Part shown: positions 41,737 through 50,397 of the stretch, piece by piece
Position numbering within the stretch: the first letter of the stretch is position 1
Layout: each line of letters starts with the position of its first letter
NCBI GenBank assembly: GCA_026706635.1
Contig: JAPOYJ010000011.1
Location: 1 to 64,000 of the forward strand
Length of the DNA stretch: 64,000 bases
Source of the DNA: Gemmatimonadota bacterium
Lineage (GTDB): Bacteria; Gemmatimonadota; Gemmatimonadetes; Longimicrobiales; Gaopeijiaceae
Direction: 5' to 3'
Made by a program: the position numbers and the translations under genes
The notes under the pieces: generated by a model
Databases searched by the model: none
Told to the model about the DNA's origin: nothing
Seen by the model: only the letters and a program-made list of their open reading frames with translations

Positions 41737-42660
41737 TAGGTACGTCAGCCAACCCCACTCGTCCGGCGCTTCGCCCCTGGCCACGGCCAGAAACCGGCGC
41801 TGAATCCGCTCGGTGAGAGGGCCACGCCTGCCGTCGCCCACCTGCAGGTCGTCGACCGACCGGATGGGTGTCACCTCCGACGCCGTGCCGGTGAAGAACA
41901 TCTCGTCGGCCCCGTAGAGCATCTCGCGCGAGACGAGCTGCTCGCGCACCACGATCCCCTCCGCCTCGGCGATCCTGAGCACCGAGTGTCGAGTGATCCC
42001 CGAGAGCGAGGTGCCGTCCAGGATCGGCGTCACCACTTCGCCATCCACCACCAGGAAGAGGTTCTGGCCGCTTCCCTCGCTGACCAGGCCGCCCGGACCG
42101 AGACCGATCGCCTCGGCGTACCCTCGCGACCTGGCCTCCATCACCATCAGCGCCGAGAGGATGTAGTTGCCCGACGCCTTGGCGCCGCTCGGGATCGTGT
42201 TCGGGCGGGGCCGATTCCAACTCGAGACGCAGACGTCGACCCCCTTCTCGAGTGCTTCGTCGCCCAGATACGCGCCCCACGGCCAGACCGGGATGTACGT
42301 CTCGATCGGGCTGTGCTCAGGGTGCATGCTGGCCGAGCCGAAGCCCCGGAGCACCATCGGGCGCACGTAGCAGGAGGTGAGCTCGTTCTTCCGGATCGTC
42401 GCCAGCGACGCCTCCGTCAGCTCCTCGATCGAGTGCTCCGGCTCCATTCGGTAGGTGCGGCAGGAGGTCGCGAGCCTGCGTAGGTGATCGTGCAGGCGGA
42501 AGACGGCCGGTCCCCGAGGGGTCCCGTAGCAGCGCACCCCCTCGAAGACCGAGGCGGCGAATTGGACCGCGAGGCTCAGTATGTGGACGTTGGCGTCCTC
42601 CCACCTGATGAAGTCGCCGTCCTTCCAGATCCACGGGCTCGAAGCGAGCCTTCCCGCCAA
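41734..42660 (-). CDS. ilvE: branched-chain amino acid aminotransferase
   Basis: 308 residues, class IV PLP aminotransferase: WIWKDGDFIRWEDANVHILS, FAASVFEGVRCYGTPRGPAV, IPSGAKASGNYILSALMVME (PLP-Lys in AKASGNY) and EMFFTGTASEVTPIRSVDD. It moves amino groups between glutamate and Val/Leu/Ile keto acids. I chose the TTG at 42660: GGAGG lies 5 bases before it and the length then equals the usual ~305; the longer frame to 42780 would overlap a separate outer-membrane fragment. The stop codon belongs to the end of a MITE. Confidence 0.88.
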   Translation of the reverse strand: MAGRLASSPWIWKDGDFIRWEDANVHILSLAVQFAASVFEGVRCYGTPRGPAVFRLHDHLRRLATSCRTYRMEPEHSIEELTEASLATIRKNELTSCYVRPMVLRGFGSASMHPEHSPIETYIPVWPWGAYLGDEALEKGVDVCVSSWNRPRPNTIPSGAKASGNYILSALMVMEARSRGYAEAIGLGPGGLVSEGSGQNLFLVVDGEVVTPILDGTSLSGITRHSVLRIAEAEGIVVREQLVSREMLYGADEMFFTGTASEVTPIRSVDDLQVGDGRRGPLTERIQRRFLAVARGEAPDEWGWLTYL

Positions 42661-42760
42661 AGGTGCCTCCGATAGCTCGACCGTCGGGCGGCCCCGCGCC
42701 GCCACTCCTCCTAATTGCGCGCCCCAGGGGGATTTTGGGAAGTGGGTTCCCCCGATCCAG

Positions 42761-43010
42761 CTAGCTCCCGGGCTCGGCAAGGAAGGAGAACCCCAAGCTC
42801 CACTGCCAAAGGGTGCCTTCCTCCCCAGGATCCTTCAGGAATCCGACCTCGGGACGGATGACCCAGCGGTCCCGGTCGGAGCTCAGTCCCAGTCCCAGGT
42901 TGACTCCGACGAAGTCGTCGGGTGCATCCTCGCCCAGCCGGGTGTCACCTCCAACCTTCCGGGGCCCGCGAGCCGGGCGCTCTGCAGGTCGGAGAAGGTG
43001 CACGAGGACA
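42761..43010 (-). pseudogene. C-terminal fragment of an outer-membrane beta-barrel protein
   Basis: About 80 codons: GEDAPDDFVGVNLGLGLSSD, RWVIRPEVGFLKDPGEEGTL and WQWSLGFSF near the end, a pattern of amphipathic strands closing with aromatic residues as in OmpW/porin-like barrels. No signal peptide or N-terminal strands remain; the preceding sequence up to 43200 gives no continuous frame. Most likely a truncated gene. Confidence 0.45.
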
Positions 43011-43202
43011 ACGGGAGGATCAGCGGCAGAAGGGCTGCGATACCACCCTTCCGGGAACCGCGGTGGGCCGAGCAGGATCCGCGGCTACCCCCCTAAAGTC
43101 CAGCCCCGCCCGAATCGTGAGGCTTCGGTTCCTGACCCAGTCATCGTCATCGTCAATAGAGTTGAGGATGCCGAATCCTCATACGGCGTTCTAGCGAAAA
43201 AG

Positions 43203-44840
43203 TCACCTGGAACTGCTGTAGTCGTTGAGACTGACCGGGACCCCCTCGTCCGCCCCTGACCAAACCTCCGCCAGCACGGCGCGGGCCTCATGCGCCGCGA
43301 CCTCGTCGCCGAGCGCCATGGCGGTTCTGGCGAGCCCCAGGAGCGACTGGGTTCGCCTCGGAGTGCGGGCGAGCTGTTCCTCCCAGGCGACCCGGGCCTC
43401 CGCGTGGCGATCCAGCGTGGCCAGCTCGGTCGCGAGGAGTTCGTGTGGCGGCATTATCGTGGCGGGTGGGCCGAAATCGTACGGCAGGGCCTCCTCTCGC
43501 GCGGCCGCCTCCTTCAGCAGGGTGATTCCGGCCTCGGTGTCACCGTCGGCCAACGCGATCAGCCCGTCCAGCTCGAGGAGCAGGATGCCGCGCCGTGGAT
43601 CGTCCTGGTCATCGGGCCTTCCGTAGCGGGACCTGAGGCGCGCGGCGCCCTCCTCGTCGCCCGTCCGCAGAGCGGCCAGCGCGTCCACGAAGTCGTACGG
43701 CAGCGCCAGCTCCGGGAAGGCCTCCAGGTCGACCGTAAGCGCTCCCGCCAACCCCCAGTCCCTCCCGTCGATCACCGCGCGGGCCCGCATCTCGACGAAG
43801 TGCCCGGCCTCCCGGTGCGTCGGCTCGTCGGCCACGCGCTCCAGGCAAGCCTCCATCCCGGCAGCCGCCTCCTCCAGCCTTCCCTGCTGCAGATGACCGT
43901 AGTGGAGCCATGAGGTGTAGTGCCCGCAGACGTTCGCCCGCCGCCCCTTTCGCTCCAGCCCCGCGTTCTCCACGTCGCGGGCGCGCACGTTCGCGGTCAC
44001 CACGCCGTCCCAGAGCCCCAGTGCCACGAAGATGTGCGAAGTCATGTGCTGCGCGTGGGCGGCATCCGGCGCGATCTCGGAGTAGGCGCGCGCGGCGGGG
44101 AGTCCGAGCGGCGCGTGAATGGGGTCGTCGAAGGCGTGAATGATGTAGTGCGCGGCTCCGGGGTGCATCGGGTTGGCCTCGAAGACTGGCTGCGCGACGG
44201 CGGCGGCCTTCATGTATATCGCGAAGTCGCGGCCGTCGTGCGCGGTGCCTAGGAGCGAGAGGGCGTAGAGAGCCGCGGCGTCGAGGTCGTCGGGGTATTT
44301 CTCCGACAGGCGCCGCATGGCGTCCCGGTAGCGGAAGTCGCGATCCTGCTTCGGGCCATCGCCGTAGAGGACCTCGACGGTCTCGAACCAATCCCGTTCG
44401 CGCTCCGTCGGGACCCGTGCGAGGCGCTCGGCGGGAGTGGGGGCGTACTCCTCCAGGATGGCCAGCGCCGCGTCGCGGTCCTGCCGCATCCATATCGGGT
44501 GGTTGTGGGTTTGGGCCTCGCCCCAGTAGGCCATCGCGAAGCTCGGGTCGATCTCGCGCGCCCGCCGGAAGTGCGCGGCCGCGTCCTCGTACTCGAAGTT
44601 GTGGAGCAGCAGGAGACCGTCCTCGAAGTGCGGTTGGGCCTGCGCGGCTCCCGAGGTCGGGAAGCTAACCGATCCGAAGTCCTGGGCCGCCCCCTGGAGG
44701 GGGGTGAGCGTGAGGAGCGCCGCCAGCAGTCCTGGGATGATCCCCGCTCGAATGCCGGCGGGGGTCCGTCTGCGGGCTGCTTGGATGGCGAGTGCCGCGA
44801 CCGCGGCCGTCGAGATCCGCCCTTGGTTCTTCGTGTTCAT
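43203..44840 (-). CDS. exported TPR-repeat protein
   Basis: 545 residues from the ATG with AGAGGG before it. A signal peptide region (LLAALLTLTPLQGAAQ) precedes TPR-like helices: HFEDGLLLLHNFEYEDAAAH, FRRAREIDPSFAMAYWGEAQ, and later EARVAWEEQLARTPRRTQSL. A conserved HAQHMTSHIFVALGLWDGVV and HAFDDPIHAPLGLPAARAYS segment is typical of a family of bacterial TPR proteins of unknown role. Near residue 25 the codons AARRRTPAGIRAGIIPG are derived from a MITE right end, which has lengthened the region before the hydrophobic core. Divergent from the BREX operon. Confidence 0.75.
   Translation of the reverse strand: MNTKNQGRISTAAVAALAIQAARRRTPAGIRAGIIPGLLAALLTLTPLQGAAQDFGSVSFPTSGAAQAQPHFEDGLLLLHNFEYEDAAAHFRRAREIDPSFAMAYWGEAQTHNHPIWMRQDRDAALAILEEYAPTPAERLARVPTERERDWFETVEVLYGDGPKQDRDFRYRDAMRRLSEKYPDDLDAAALYALSLLGTAHDGRDFAIYMKAAAVAQPVFEANPMHPGAAHYIIHAFDDPIHAPLGLPAARAYSEIAPDAAHAQHMTSHIFVALGLWDGVVTANVRARDVENAGLERKGRRANVCGHYTSWLHYGHLQQGRLEEAAAGMEACLERVADEPTHREAGHFVEMRARAVIDGRDWGLAGALTVDLEAFPELALPYDFVDALAALRTGDEEGAARLRSRYGRPDDQDDPRRGILLLELDGLIALADGDTEAGITLLKEAAAREEALPYDFGPPATIMPPHELLATELATLDRHAEARVAWEEQLARTPRRTQSLLGLARTAMALGDEVAAHEARAVLAEVWSGADEGVPVSLNDYSSSR
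44742..44782 (+). mobile_element. MITE-like repeat, copy J (decayed right end inside a signal-peptide region)
   Basis: CGCTCGAATGCCGGCGGGG, then GTCCGTCTGCGGGCTGCTT: roughly three quarters identical to the element's right end (GCTCGAATGCCGTGGGAGG, TTTGTCCACAGGCTGCTT). It is translated as part of the TPR protein's N-terminus. Confidence 0.5.
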
Positions 44841-45489
44841 CCCTCTGCCTTCCCTCGCATTTAGTTGGTTCACCGCTGGTCGTATCCTGAATGTGCCGTT
44901 TGCGGGGATGTTCGCGCCAGTCCGCAGGGGTTTTCGGCTCGCTGCGGGTGGAAGGGGCCCCGCCGGGGGTGCCCATTAACGTCCCAGTCCGCGCTCGGAG
45001 TGAGCGTATGAGTGTGCGGAGAGCAGTTATGACCGCCAGCCACGTACATCGTAAAATGTTGCAGTACAATCTTTTACCGAAGATATGAACGTCAAAGTCG
45101 TGAATATGACCGGGGGCGTGGCCGCGCAGCGCCTCTGCGCGAACGCAATGACGCGCTCCTGGCGGATTCGCGCCGGCCAGTTACTCGGTTCAGGTGCAAC
45201 CGCGGGACAGCGACCGTCGGGAGCCGGGCTCGGGGTGCCGGTCTTGGCGGCGATGGTGGGAGGGCTGCTGGACAGGAAGACGCGCAGGGCGACGATCATC
45301 GGGGGGCCGCTGAACCTTGGGGGATCGCTGGAGCGTCTCGCGGATCCGGTGACGATCGCGGCGCTGGCGGATCTAATGCCGCGGCGTGATCGCTCTACCC
45401 ACGACCGATACGGTTGCGACACTGTTCGACGGCAAGTTTGCCGTCTAATCTTCTTGACTTTCCATGAACCGCTCCTCACCTTTGAATCG
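44841..45489. other. upstream region of the BREX operon
   Basis: Divergent gap between the TPR gene and brxA. It holds a 32-bp imperfect inverted repeat at 45049-45080 (see next entry) and an open frame continuous with brxA from 45085 whose 135 codons match nothing I know; codon composition becomes unremarkable only after 45490. Promoters for the TPR gene and for the island should lie here. Near 45453 TTGACT could be a -35 box, but no clear -10 follows. Confidence 0.45.
45049..45080. promoter_or_regulatory. imperfect inverted repeat upstream of BREX genes
   Basis: TCGTAAAATGTTGCAG on the left pairs with TACAATCTTTTACCGA on the right (about 12 of 15 positions with one gap). It is AT-rich in a GC-rich surrounding and lies 410 bases before brxA. 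BREX loci are often controlled by WYL-type BrxR repressors acting at inverted repeats, but no brxR gene is present in the window. It also shares the GTAA/TTAC ends of the dispersed palindromes. Confidence 0.45.
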
Positions 45490-46275
45490 ATGCCCAGAAC
45501 CTTCGCCACCCTGCCCCGCAACTCGACCATGGAGCGGGCAGGCTTCCGCTTCGGCCCGCGCGGCACCCATGGGAGCCGCACCATCATGCTCCGCGAGCTC
45601 ACCGAGCTGTTCGACACCCTCCCGCCGAGTGCCACGAAGGAGGACTACAAGACGGCGATCGTCAACGAGAACACCCTCGGGAAGCGGACCTACGCGACTC
45701 GCCTCAGCTCCCGCCAGCGCCTGAACGAGATGTACGGTCTCGACCCGAGGCTGGCTCTCTTCCGCATCCTCCGGCGGATCTGGCGCATCGACCGCGACGG
45801 TCGTCCCCTGCTTGCCATGCTTGCCGCCCTCGCCCGCGATCCCCTCCTCCGTGCCACCGCCCACTCGGTACTGGTCCTCGGGCCTGGTGAAGAGCTGATC
45901 CGTTCGCGCTTCGCTGCCGACATTCGCAAGTCGGTTGGGAAACGCATGAACGACGCAGTCCTCGACAAGGTGGCCCGCAACGCGGCGAGCTCGTGGGCCC
46001 AGGCGGGGCACCTGGAGGGCCGGGTTCGCAAGATCCGCCGCCGGATCGCCCCCACGCCCGCTGCAGCCGCCATGGCTCTCTGGCTGGGGCAGCTCGAAGG
46101 CCGTGCGGGCCTGTCGCTGCTCGATTCCGACTGGGCCGCCGCGCTCGACGCTCGCGGCCGCGCCCTCCTTCCAGCCGCGCTCGATGCCAAACGTCTCGGC
46201 TTGATTCATGCGCGGGTGGCGGGCAATGTGGTCGAGATCGACACCCGCATGCTCGACCCGGGGATGAAGTTGTGA
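45490..46275 (+). CDS. brxA: BREX protein BrxA (DUF1819)
   Basis: 261 residues from MPRTFATLP. The DUF1819 pattern is clear: FRFGPRGTHGSRTIMLRELT, LPPSATKEDYKTAIVNENTL, GKRTYATRLSSRQRLNEMYG, LDPRLALFRILRRIWRIDRD and RPLLAMLAALARDPLLRATA. BrxA is a small DNA-binding protein of BREX phage-defence systems. I start here because everything upstream in the frame lacks family similarity; no strong ribosome site is visible. First gene of the island; brxB overlaps its stop by 4 bases. Confidence 0.85.
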   Translation: MPRTFATLPRNSTMERAGFRFGPRGTHGSRTIMLRELTELFDTLPPSATKEDYKTAIVNENTLGKRTYATRLSSRQRLNEMYGLDPRLALFRILRRIWRIDRDGRPLLAMLAALARDPLLRATAHSVLVLGPGEELIRSRFAADIRKSVGKRMNDAVLDKVARNAASSWAQAGHLEGRVRKIRRRIAPTPAAAAMALWLGQLEGRAGLSLLDSDWAAALDARGRALLPAALDAKRLGLIHARVAGNVVEIDTRMLDPGMKL

Positions 46276-46826
46276 ACCAGATCAAGAGGCTGGCCGCAGT
46301 CTACCAACGGCACGTCAGTGCGCCCTGGCAGCGGACCATGGCTGGCGCGCAGCGCGTGATGATCATCGTGTACCCCAAGAAGCGGGAGCGCGCGCTAAGG
46401 GTCCGCGTCGGCGAGTTCGAGGTGGCTACCCAGGAAGCTGGGCACCGCTGGGTCGAAGTTGACGCCACGCGCTGGTTTGCTGAATGGATGGCCGCGGATC
46501 CCTACCGGGATGCCTACTTCGAAGACCCCGATCTGCTCGGCATGAAGCTGGAGGGCGAGTTCAAGGCATTCGCCGTCGAGCGGCTTACCGCAGCTCTGGA
46601 GGATGTCGACAGGAACACCGTCGTCGCCCTCCTCGGGAGCGCGTCGCTCTACGGATTCCTGCGCGTGTCCGAGCTGATCCAGTCCGTCGAACCCTTGATT
46701 CCGGGCCGTCTGGCCGTCTTCTTCCCGGGCACCAAGAACGACGACAACTACCGCTTGCTCGACGCCCGCGACGGATGGAGCTACCTGGCCCAGCCGATCA
46801 CGCTGCACGACGCTTGGGTGCCGTAG
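46272..46826 (+). CDS. brxB: BREX protein BrxB (DUF1788)
   Basis: 184 residues with a GTG start inside the brxA stop (GTGA overlap). DUF1788 features: RLAAVYQRHVSAPWQRTMAG, QRVMIIVYPKKRERALRVRV, AYFEDPDLLGMKLEGEF, TVVALLGSASLYGFLRVSEL and the C-terminal RLAVFFPGTKNDDNYRLLDA. BrxB is a conserved core protein required in type 1 BREX, with no known enzymatic activity. Translationally coupled to brxA and followed by brxC after 45 bases. Confidence 0.88.
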   Translation: MNQIKRLAAVYQRHVSAPWQRTMAGAQRVMIIVYPKKRERALRVRVGEFEVATQEAGHRWVEVDATRWFAEWMAADPYRDAYFEDPDLLGMKLEGEFKAFAVERLTAALEDVDRNTVVALLGSASLYGFLRVSELIQSVEPLIPGRLAVFFPGTKNDDNYRLLDARDGWSYLAQPITLHDAWVP

Positions 46827-46871
46827 GACCCGCGAGATGCGCACATTTTCCGCCAAACCCACACGCCACAG

Positions 46872-49800
46872 ATGAAGATCCACGAGCTCCTCGACCGCGA
46901 TCCGCTTCAGGTCAGACTGGCCAACAACGGCCAGGCCCGAATCACCGGCGGTACCGACCCCAGGGTGATGCGCGAGCTGCGCGCCGAGCTCGAGACGTTC
47001 GTCTGCACCGGTCGTTTCGCCGACGCGCTGCAACGCATACTGGAGCGGTACCTGGCGCACCTCGACTCGCCCCGCCAGGACGCCGTGTGGGTGAGCGGTT
47101 TCTTCGGAAGCGGCAAGTCGCATCTGCTCAAGATGCTGGCCCACCTCTGGGAGGATACGAGGTTCGAAGACGGCGCCACGGCCCGCGGACTCGTGGCTGG
47201 CCGGCTGCCTTCGGAAGTTGGGGATGCCCTGCGGGAGCTGGAGGTCCGTGCGCGCCGCATCGGGAGACCGCCCGTGGCCGCCGCCGGATCGCTGCTCGGA
47301 GGCACCATCGGCCATGTGCGGCTCTCCGTGCTGGCGGTCCTGATGCGGGCGCGCGGGTTCCCCGAGCAGTACCCCCAGGCCCGGTTCTGCATTTGGCTGC
47401 GCGAGAACGGACTCATGGACCAAGTCCGCAGCGCGGTCGGCGCCGCAGGTCGCAGCTGGGAGAGCGAACTTCACAACCTCTACGTGAGCCCGGTCATCGC
47501 CAGCGCGCTAATCGAAGCCGACTCGACATTCGCCGCCGACGTCAAGGCGGCGCGGCAGCTCCTCTTCCAGCAGTTTCCGCCGCCGAAAACGGACATCACG
47601 ACCGACGAGTTCGTGACGGCCGCCAAGCAGGTGCTGGCCCGCGATGGCGAGATCCCGCCGACCGTGCTCGTGCTCGACGAGGTGCAGCAGTACATCAACG
47701 AGGCCCAGGACCGCTCGGCCACCATCACCGAGCTGGCGGAAGCGCTTCAGACGAGGTTCGACAGCCGCGTGCTCCTCGTCGCCTCGGGCCAGTCCGCGCT
47801 CTCCGCGGGCACGACGGCGCTGCAGTGGCTCAGCGACCGCTTCCGCACGTCCGTGCAGCTCACCGACGCCGAGGTGGAGGCCGTCACGCGCGAGGTGCTG
47901 TTGCGGAAACGCCCGACTGCGACACCGGCCATCGAGCAAATGTTCGACGACCACGCGGGCGAGGTGTCGCGGCACCTCGGCGGGACACGCCTGGCGGTCC
48001 GGCCTGAAGACGGTGACAACAACGTGGGCGACTACCCGCTTCTGCGAACCCGCAGGCGATTCTGGGAGGCGTGCTTCCAGACAGCCGACCCGTCGGGCAC
48101 ACAGAGCCAGCTCCGCTCGCAGCTCAGGATCCTGTACGACTCGCTCCAGGAGATCGCGGAGGAGCCGCTCGGGACCGTGATTCGGGCCAGCGACCTGTTT
48201 CGCGCGCTCGCGGCCGACCTGGTCGGCGCGGACGTGCTGCTGAACGAGATCAACACCCGCATCGCAAAGCTTGACGACGGAACGCCCGAGGGCACGCTCA
48301 GGGCCGACCTGTGCGGGCTGGTGTTCCTCATCGGCAAGCTGCCCCGGCAGGACGCGATGGACCTCGGGGTTCGGGCGAACGCTGGGACGCTGGCCGACCT
48401 GCTCGTTGTCGACATCACGATTGACTCCGGTCCCTTCCGGCACACGGTGGGGGTCGAGCTGGAGAAGCTCGCCGACGAGGGCGTCCTGATGAAGGTGGCC
48501 GACGAGTACCGCATCCAGACCACCGAGGGTGCCGACTGGGAGCGGGCCTTCAGGGAGGAGCGGACCGCGCTCGGCCGCAACGAGGTCGAGGTCGCGGCGC
48601 GCAGGGAGCAGCTTCTGCGCGGCGCGGTGCAGGAGATCGTGGGGCAGGTTCGCCCGGTGCATGGGGAGGCGAAGATCCGGCGAAGGGTCGAGCTGCGGCT
48701 GCACGGCGACCCGGACCCGGCCGGCAGCAACGCCGTCGTTGTGCAGCTAGGCGACGAGTGGTCGATCTCCTGGGCGCAGGTGCGCGACGAGGCGCTGAAG
48801 CGCGGGATGGAGGACCCCGTGATTCACATGCACCTCCCGAAGCAGAGCGCCGAGGAGCTGCGGAGGCACATCGTGGCCGCGGAGGCGGCCCGCCGGGTCA
48901 TGGACCACCGCGGCACGCCCGCATCCCGAGAGGGTCAGGAGGCGCGCACCAGCATGAAGAGCAGGCTCGAGGGCGCCGAGGCTGGGCGCAACGAGATCGT
49001 GAGGACGATCGTGCGGTCGGCCAGGGTCCTGCAGAGCGGCGGTGCCGAGATCTACGGCGACGATCTTGTGTCGAAGCTGCGAACCGGGGCCAAGAGGTCG
49101 CTGCGCCGCCTGTTCCCGCACTTCCCGGAAGGCGACCACCGGGCCTGGCAGCCGGCGCTCAAGCGGGCCCGGCAGGGATCGGGGGAACCCTTCAAGGCGG
49201 TGGGCTGGACGGGGCCGGTGTCGGGGCACCCCGTCTCGAAGCGGGTGCTCGCCGAGATCGGCGTCGCGGCCCAGGGCTCGGCTGTCCGGCGAACCCTGGA
49301 ATCGGCGCCGTACGGCTGGCCCCGGGACGCGGTCGACGCGGCGCTCGTCGCGCTGCACCGGGACGGACACCTCAGGGCCGAGCGGAACGGCCGGCCGTTG
49401 GTCACGGCCCAGCTGGACCAGACCGCCATCTCCAAGGCCCGGTTCCGTCCCGAGAAGGTGCGCCTGACGACCGGGCAGCGGGTGGCGCTGCGGGGGCTGT
49501 TCGGAAAGCTGGGGGTGAGGGCGAGGAGCGGTGAGGAGGAGGACGGTGGGCGCGGGTTCCTGGTGGCGTTGACGGAGCTTGCGGCCAAGGCGGGGGGCGA
49601 GCCGCCGCTGCCCGCGGTGCCGAGTGCGGGGTTCGTGGATGAGATCGCGCGTCTCACGGGTAACGAACAGCTCGCGGCGATGCTGGAGCACCGGGAGGAG
49701 ATCGTAGGCGCCATTGGGGAATGGGGCGGCTTGGCGGAGCGGGCCGTGGGACGGCTGGGTCGTTGGAAGCTCGCGAAGGCTCTACACCGTCATGCGCGCG

Positions 49801-50339
49801 GGGAGATTGAGATCGCGGAGGCGGTTGGAGCTCAGCTCGCGGCCATCGAAGAACAGCGCAGCCTGCTCGAGGCGACCGACCACGTCGCGCCGCGCCTTGC
49901 GAGGGTGGCCGGGGCGTTGAGGACGGAGATGGCGGCACGGCACGAGGAGCTGTGTGACGCGGTCGCGCGGGCGGTGGACGGCCTGGAATCCGATGCGACG
50001 TGGGCGAAACTGGACGAGAAGGTTCGGGCGGAGATTCTTGGCGTGGTGGGATTGGTGGTGCCGGTGGCGCTGGCGGTCGAAACGGACGAGGCGCTGAAGC
50101 GGGAGCTGGACCGGCGTGGACTGGCGGCGTGGCGGTCGGAGATCGATGCAGTGCCGGCGCGGGTGGCGAAAGCGCTGGGGGAGGCGGCGGGGCGGTTGGG
50201 CGGGGAGGAGACCCCGGTGAGCTACGTGGACGTTCGGCTCGGCACGCTGGAGGACGAGGAGGCCGTGCAGCGGTGGGTGGCGGAGCACCGGGGGAAGCTC
50301 ACGGAAGCGGTGCGGAAGGGGCCGGTGATTGTGCGGTGA
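46872..50339 (+). CDS. brxC: BREX ATPase BrxC/PglY
   Basis: 1155 residues. P-loop GFFGSGKS at residues 76-83, preceded by VWVS, and Walker B VLVLDEVQQYI near residue 270; the first 30 residues (MKIHELLDRDPLQVRLANNG, QARIT) match the BrxC N-terminus. The middle is helical/AAA+-like, and the C-terminal third is rich in charged helices. BrxC is the large AAA+ ATPase of BREX, proposed to couple recognition of unmodified phage DNA to defence. The G/C-ending codon bias matches the chromosome. An unrelated ATPase gene follows after 58 bases instead of pglX. Confidence 0.9.
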   Translation: MKIHELLDRDPLQVRLANNGQARITGGTDPRVMRELRAELETFVCTGRFADALQRILERYLAHLDSPRQDAVWVSGFFGSGKSHLLKMLAHLWEDTRFEDGATARGLVAGRLPSEVGDALRELEVRARRIGRPPVAAAGSLLGGTIGHVRLSVLAVLMRARGFPEQYPQARFCIWLRENGLMDQVRSAVGAAGRSWESELHNLYVSPVIASALIEADSTFAADVKAARQLLFQQFPPPKTDITTDEFVTAAKQVLARDGEIPPTVLVLDEVQQYINEAQDRSATITELAEALQTRFDSRVLLVASGQSALSAGTTALQWLSDRFRTSVQLTDAEVEAVTREVLLRKRPTATPAIEQMFDDHAGEVSRHLGGTRLAVRPEDGDNNVGDYPLLRTRRRFWEACFQTADPSGTQSQLRSQLRILYDSLQEIAEEPLGTVIRASDLFRALAADLVGADVLLNEINTRIAKLDDGTPEGTLRADLCGLVFLIGKLPRQDAMDLGVRANAGTLADLLVVDITIDSGPFRHTVGVELEKLADEGVLMKVADEYRIQTTEGADWERAFREERTALGRNEVEVAARREQLLRGAVQEIVGQVRPVHGEAKIRRRVELRLHGDPDPAGSNAVVVQLGDEWSISWAQVRDEALKRGMEDPVIHMHLPKQSAEELRRHIVAAEAARRVMDHRGTPASREGQEARTSMKSRLEGAEAGRNEIVRTIVRSARVLQSGGAEIYGDDLVSKLRTGAKRSLRRLFPHFPEGDHRAWQPALKRARQGSGEPFKAVGWTGPVSGHPVSKRVLAEIGVAAQGSAVRRTLESAPYGWPRDAVDAALVALHRDGHLRAERNGRPLVTAQLDQTAISKARFRPEKVRLTTGQRVALRGLFGKLGVRARSGEEEDGGRGFLVALTELAAKAGGEPPLPAVPSAGFVDEIARLTGNEQLAAMLEHREEIVGAIGEWGGLAERAVGRLGRWKLAKALHRHARGEIEIAEAVGAQLAAIEEQRSLLEATDHVAPRLARVAGALRTEMAARHEELCDAVARAVDGLESDATWAKLDEKVRAEILGVVGLVVPVALAVETDEALKRELDRRGLAAWRSEIDAVPARVAKALGEAAGRLGGEETPVSYVDVRLGTLEDEEAVQRWVAEHRGKLTEAVRKGPVIVR

Positions 50340-50397
50340 GGGAGTTAGGAAAGCTACGTCCTGTGCCGTTCAAGACGCGATCCGGGGAGCACATAGA

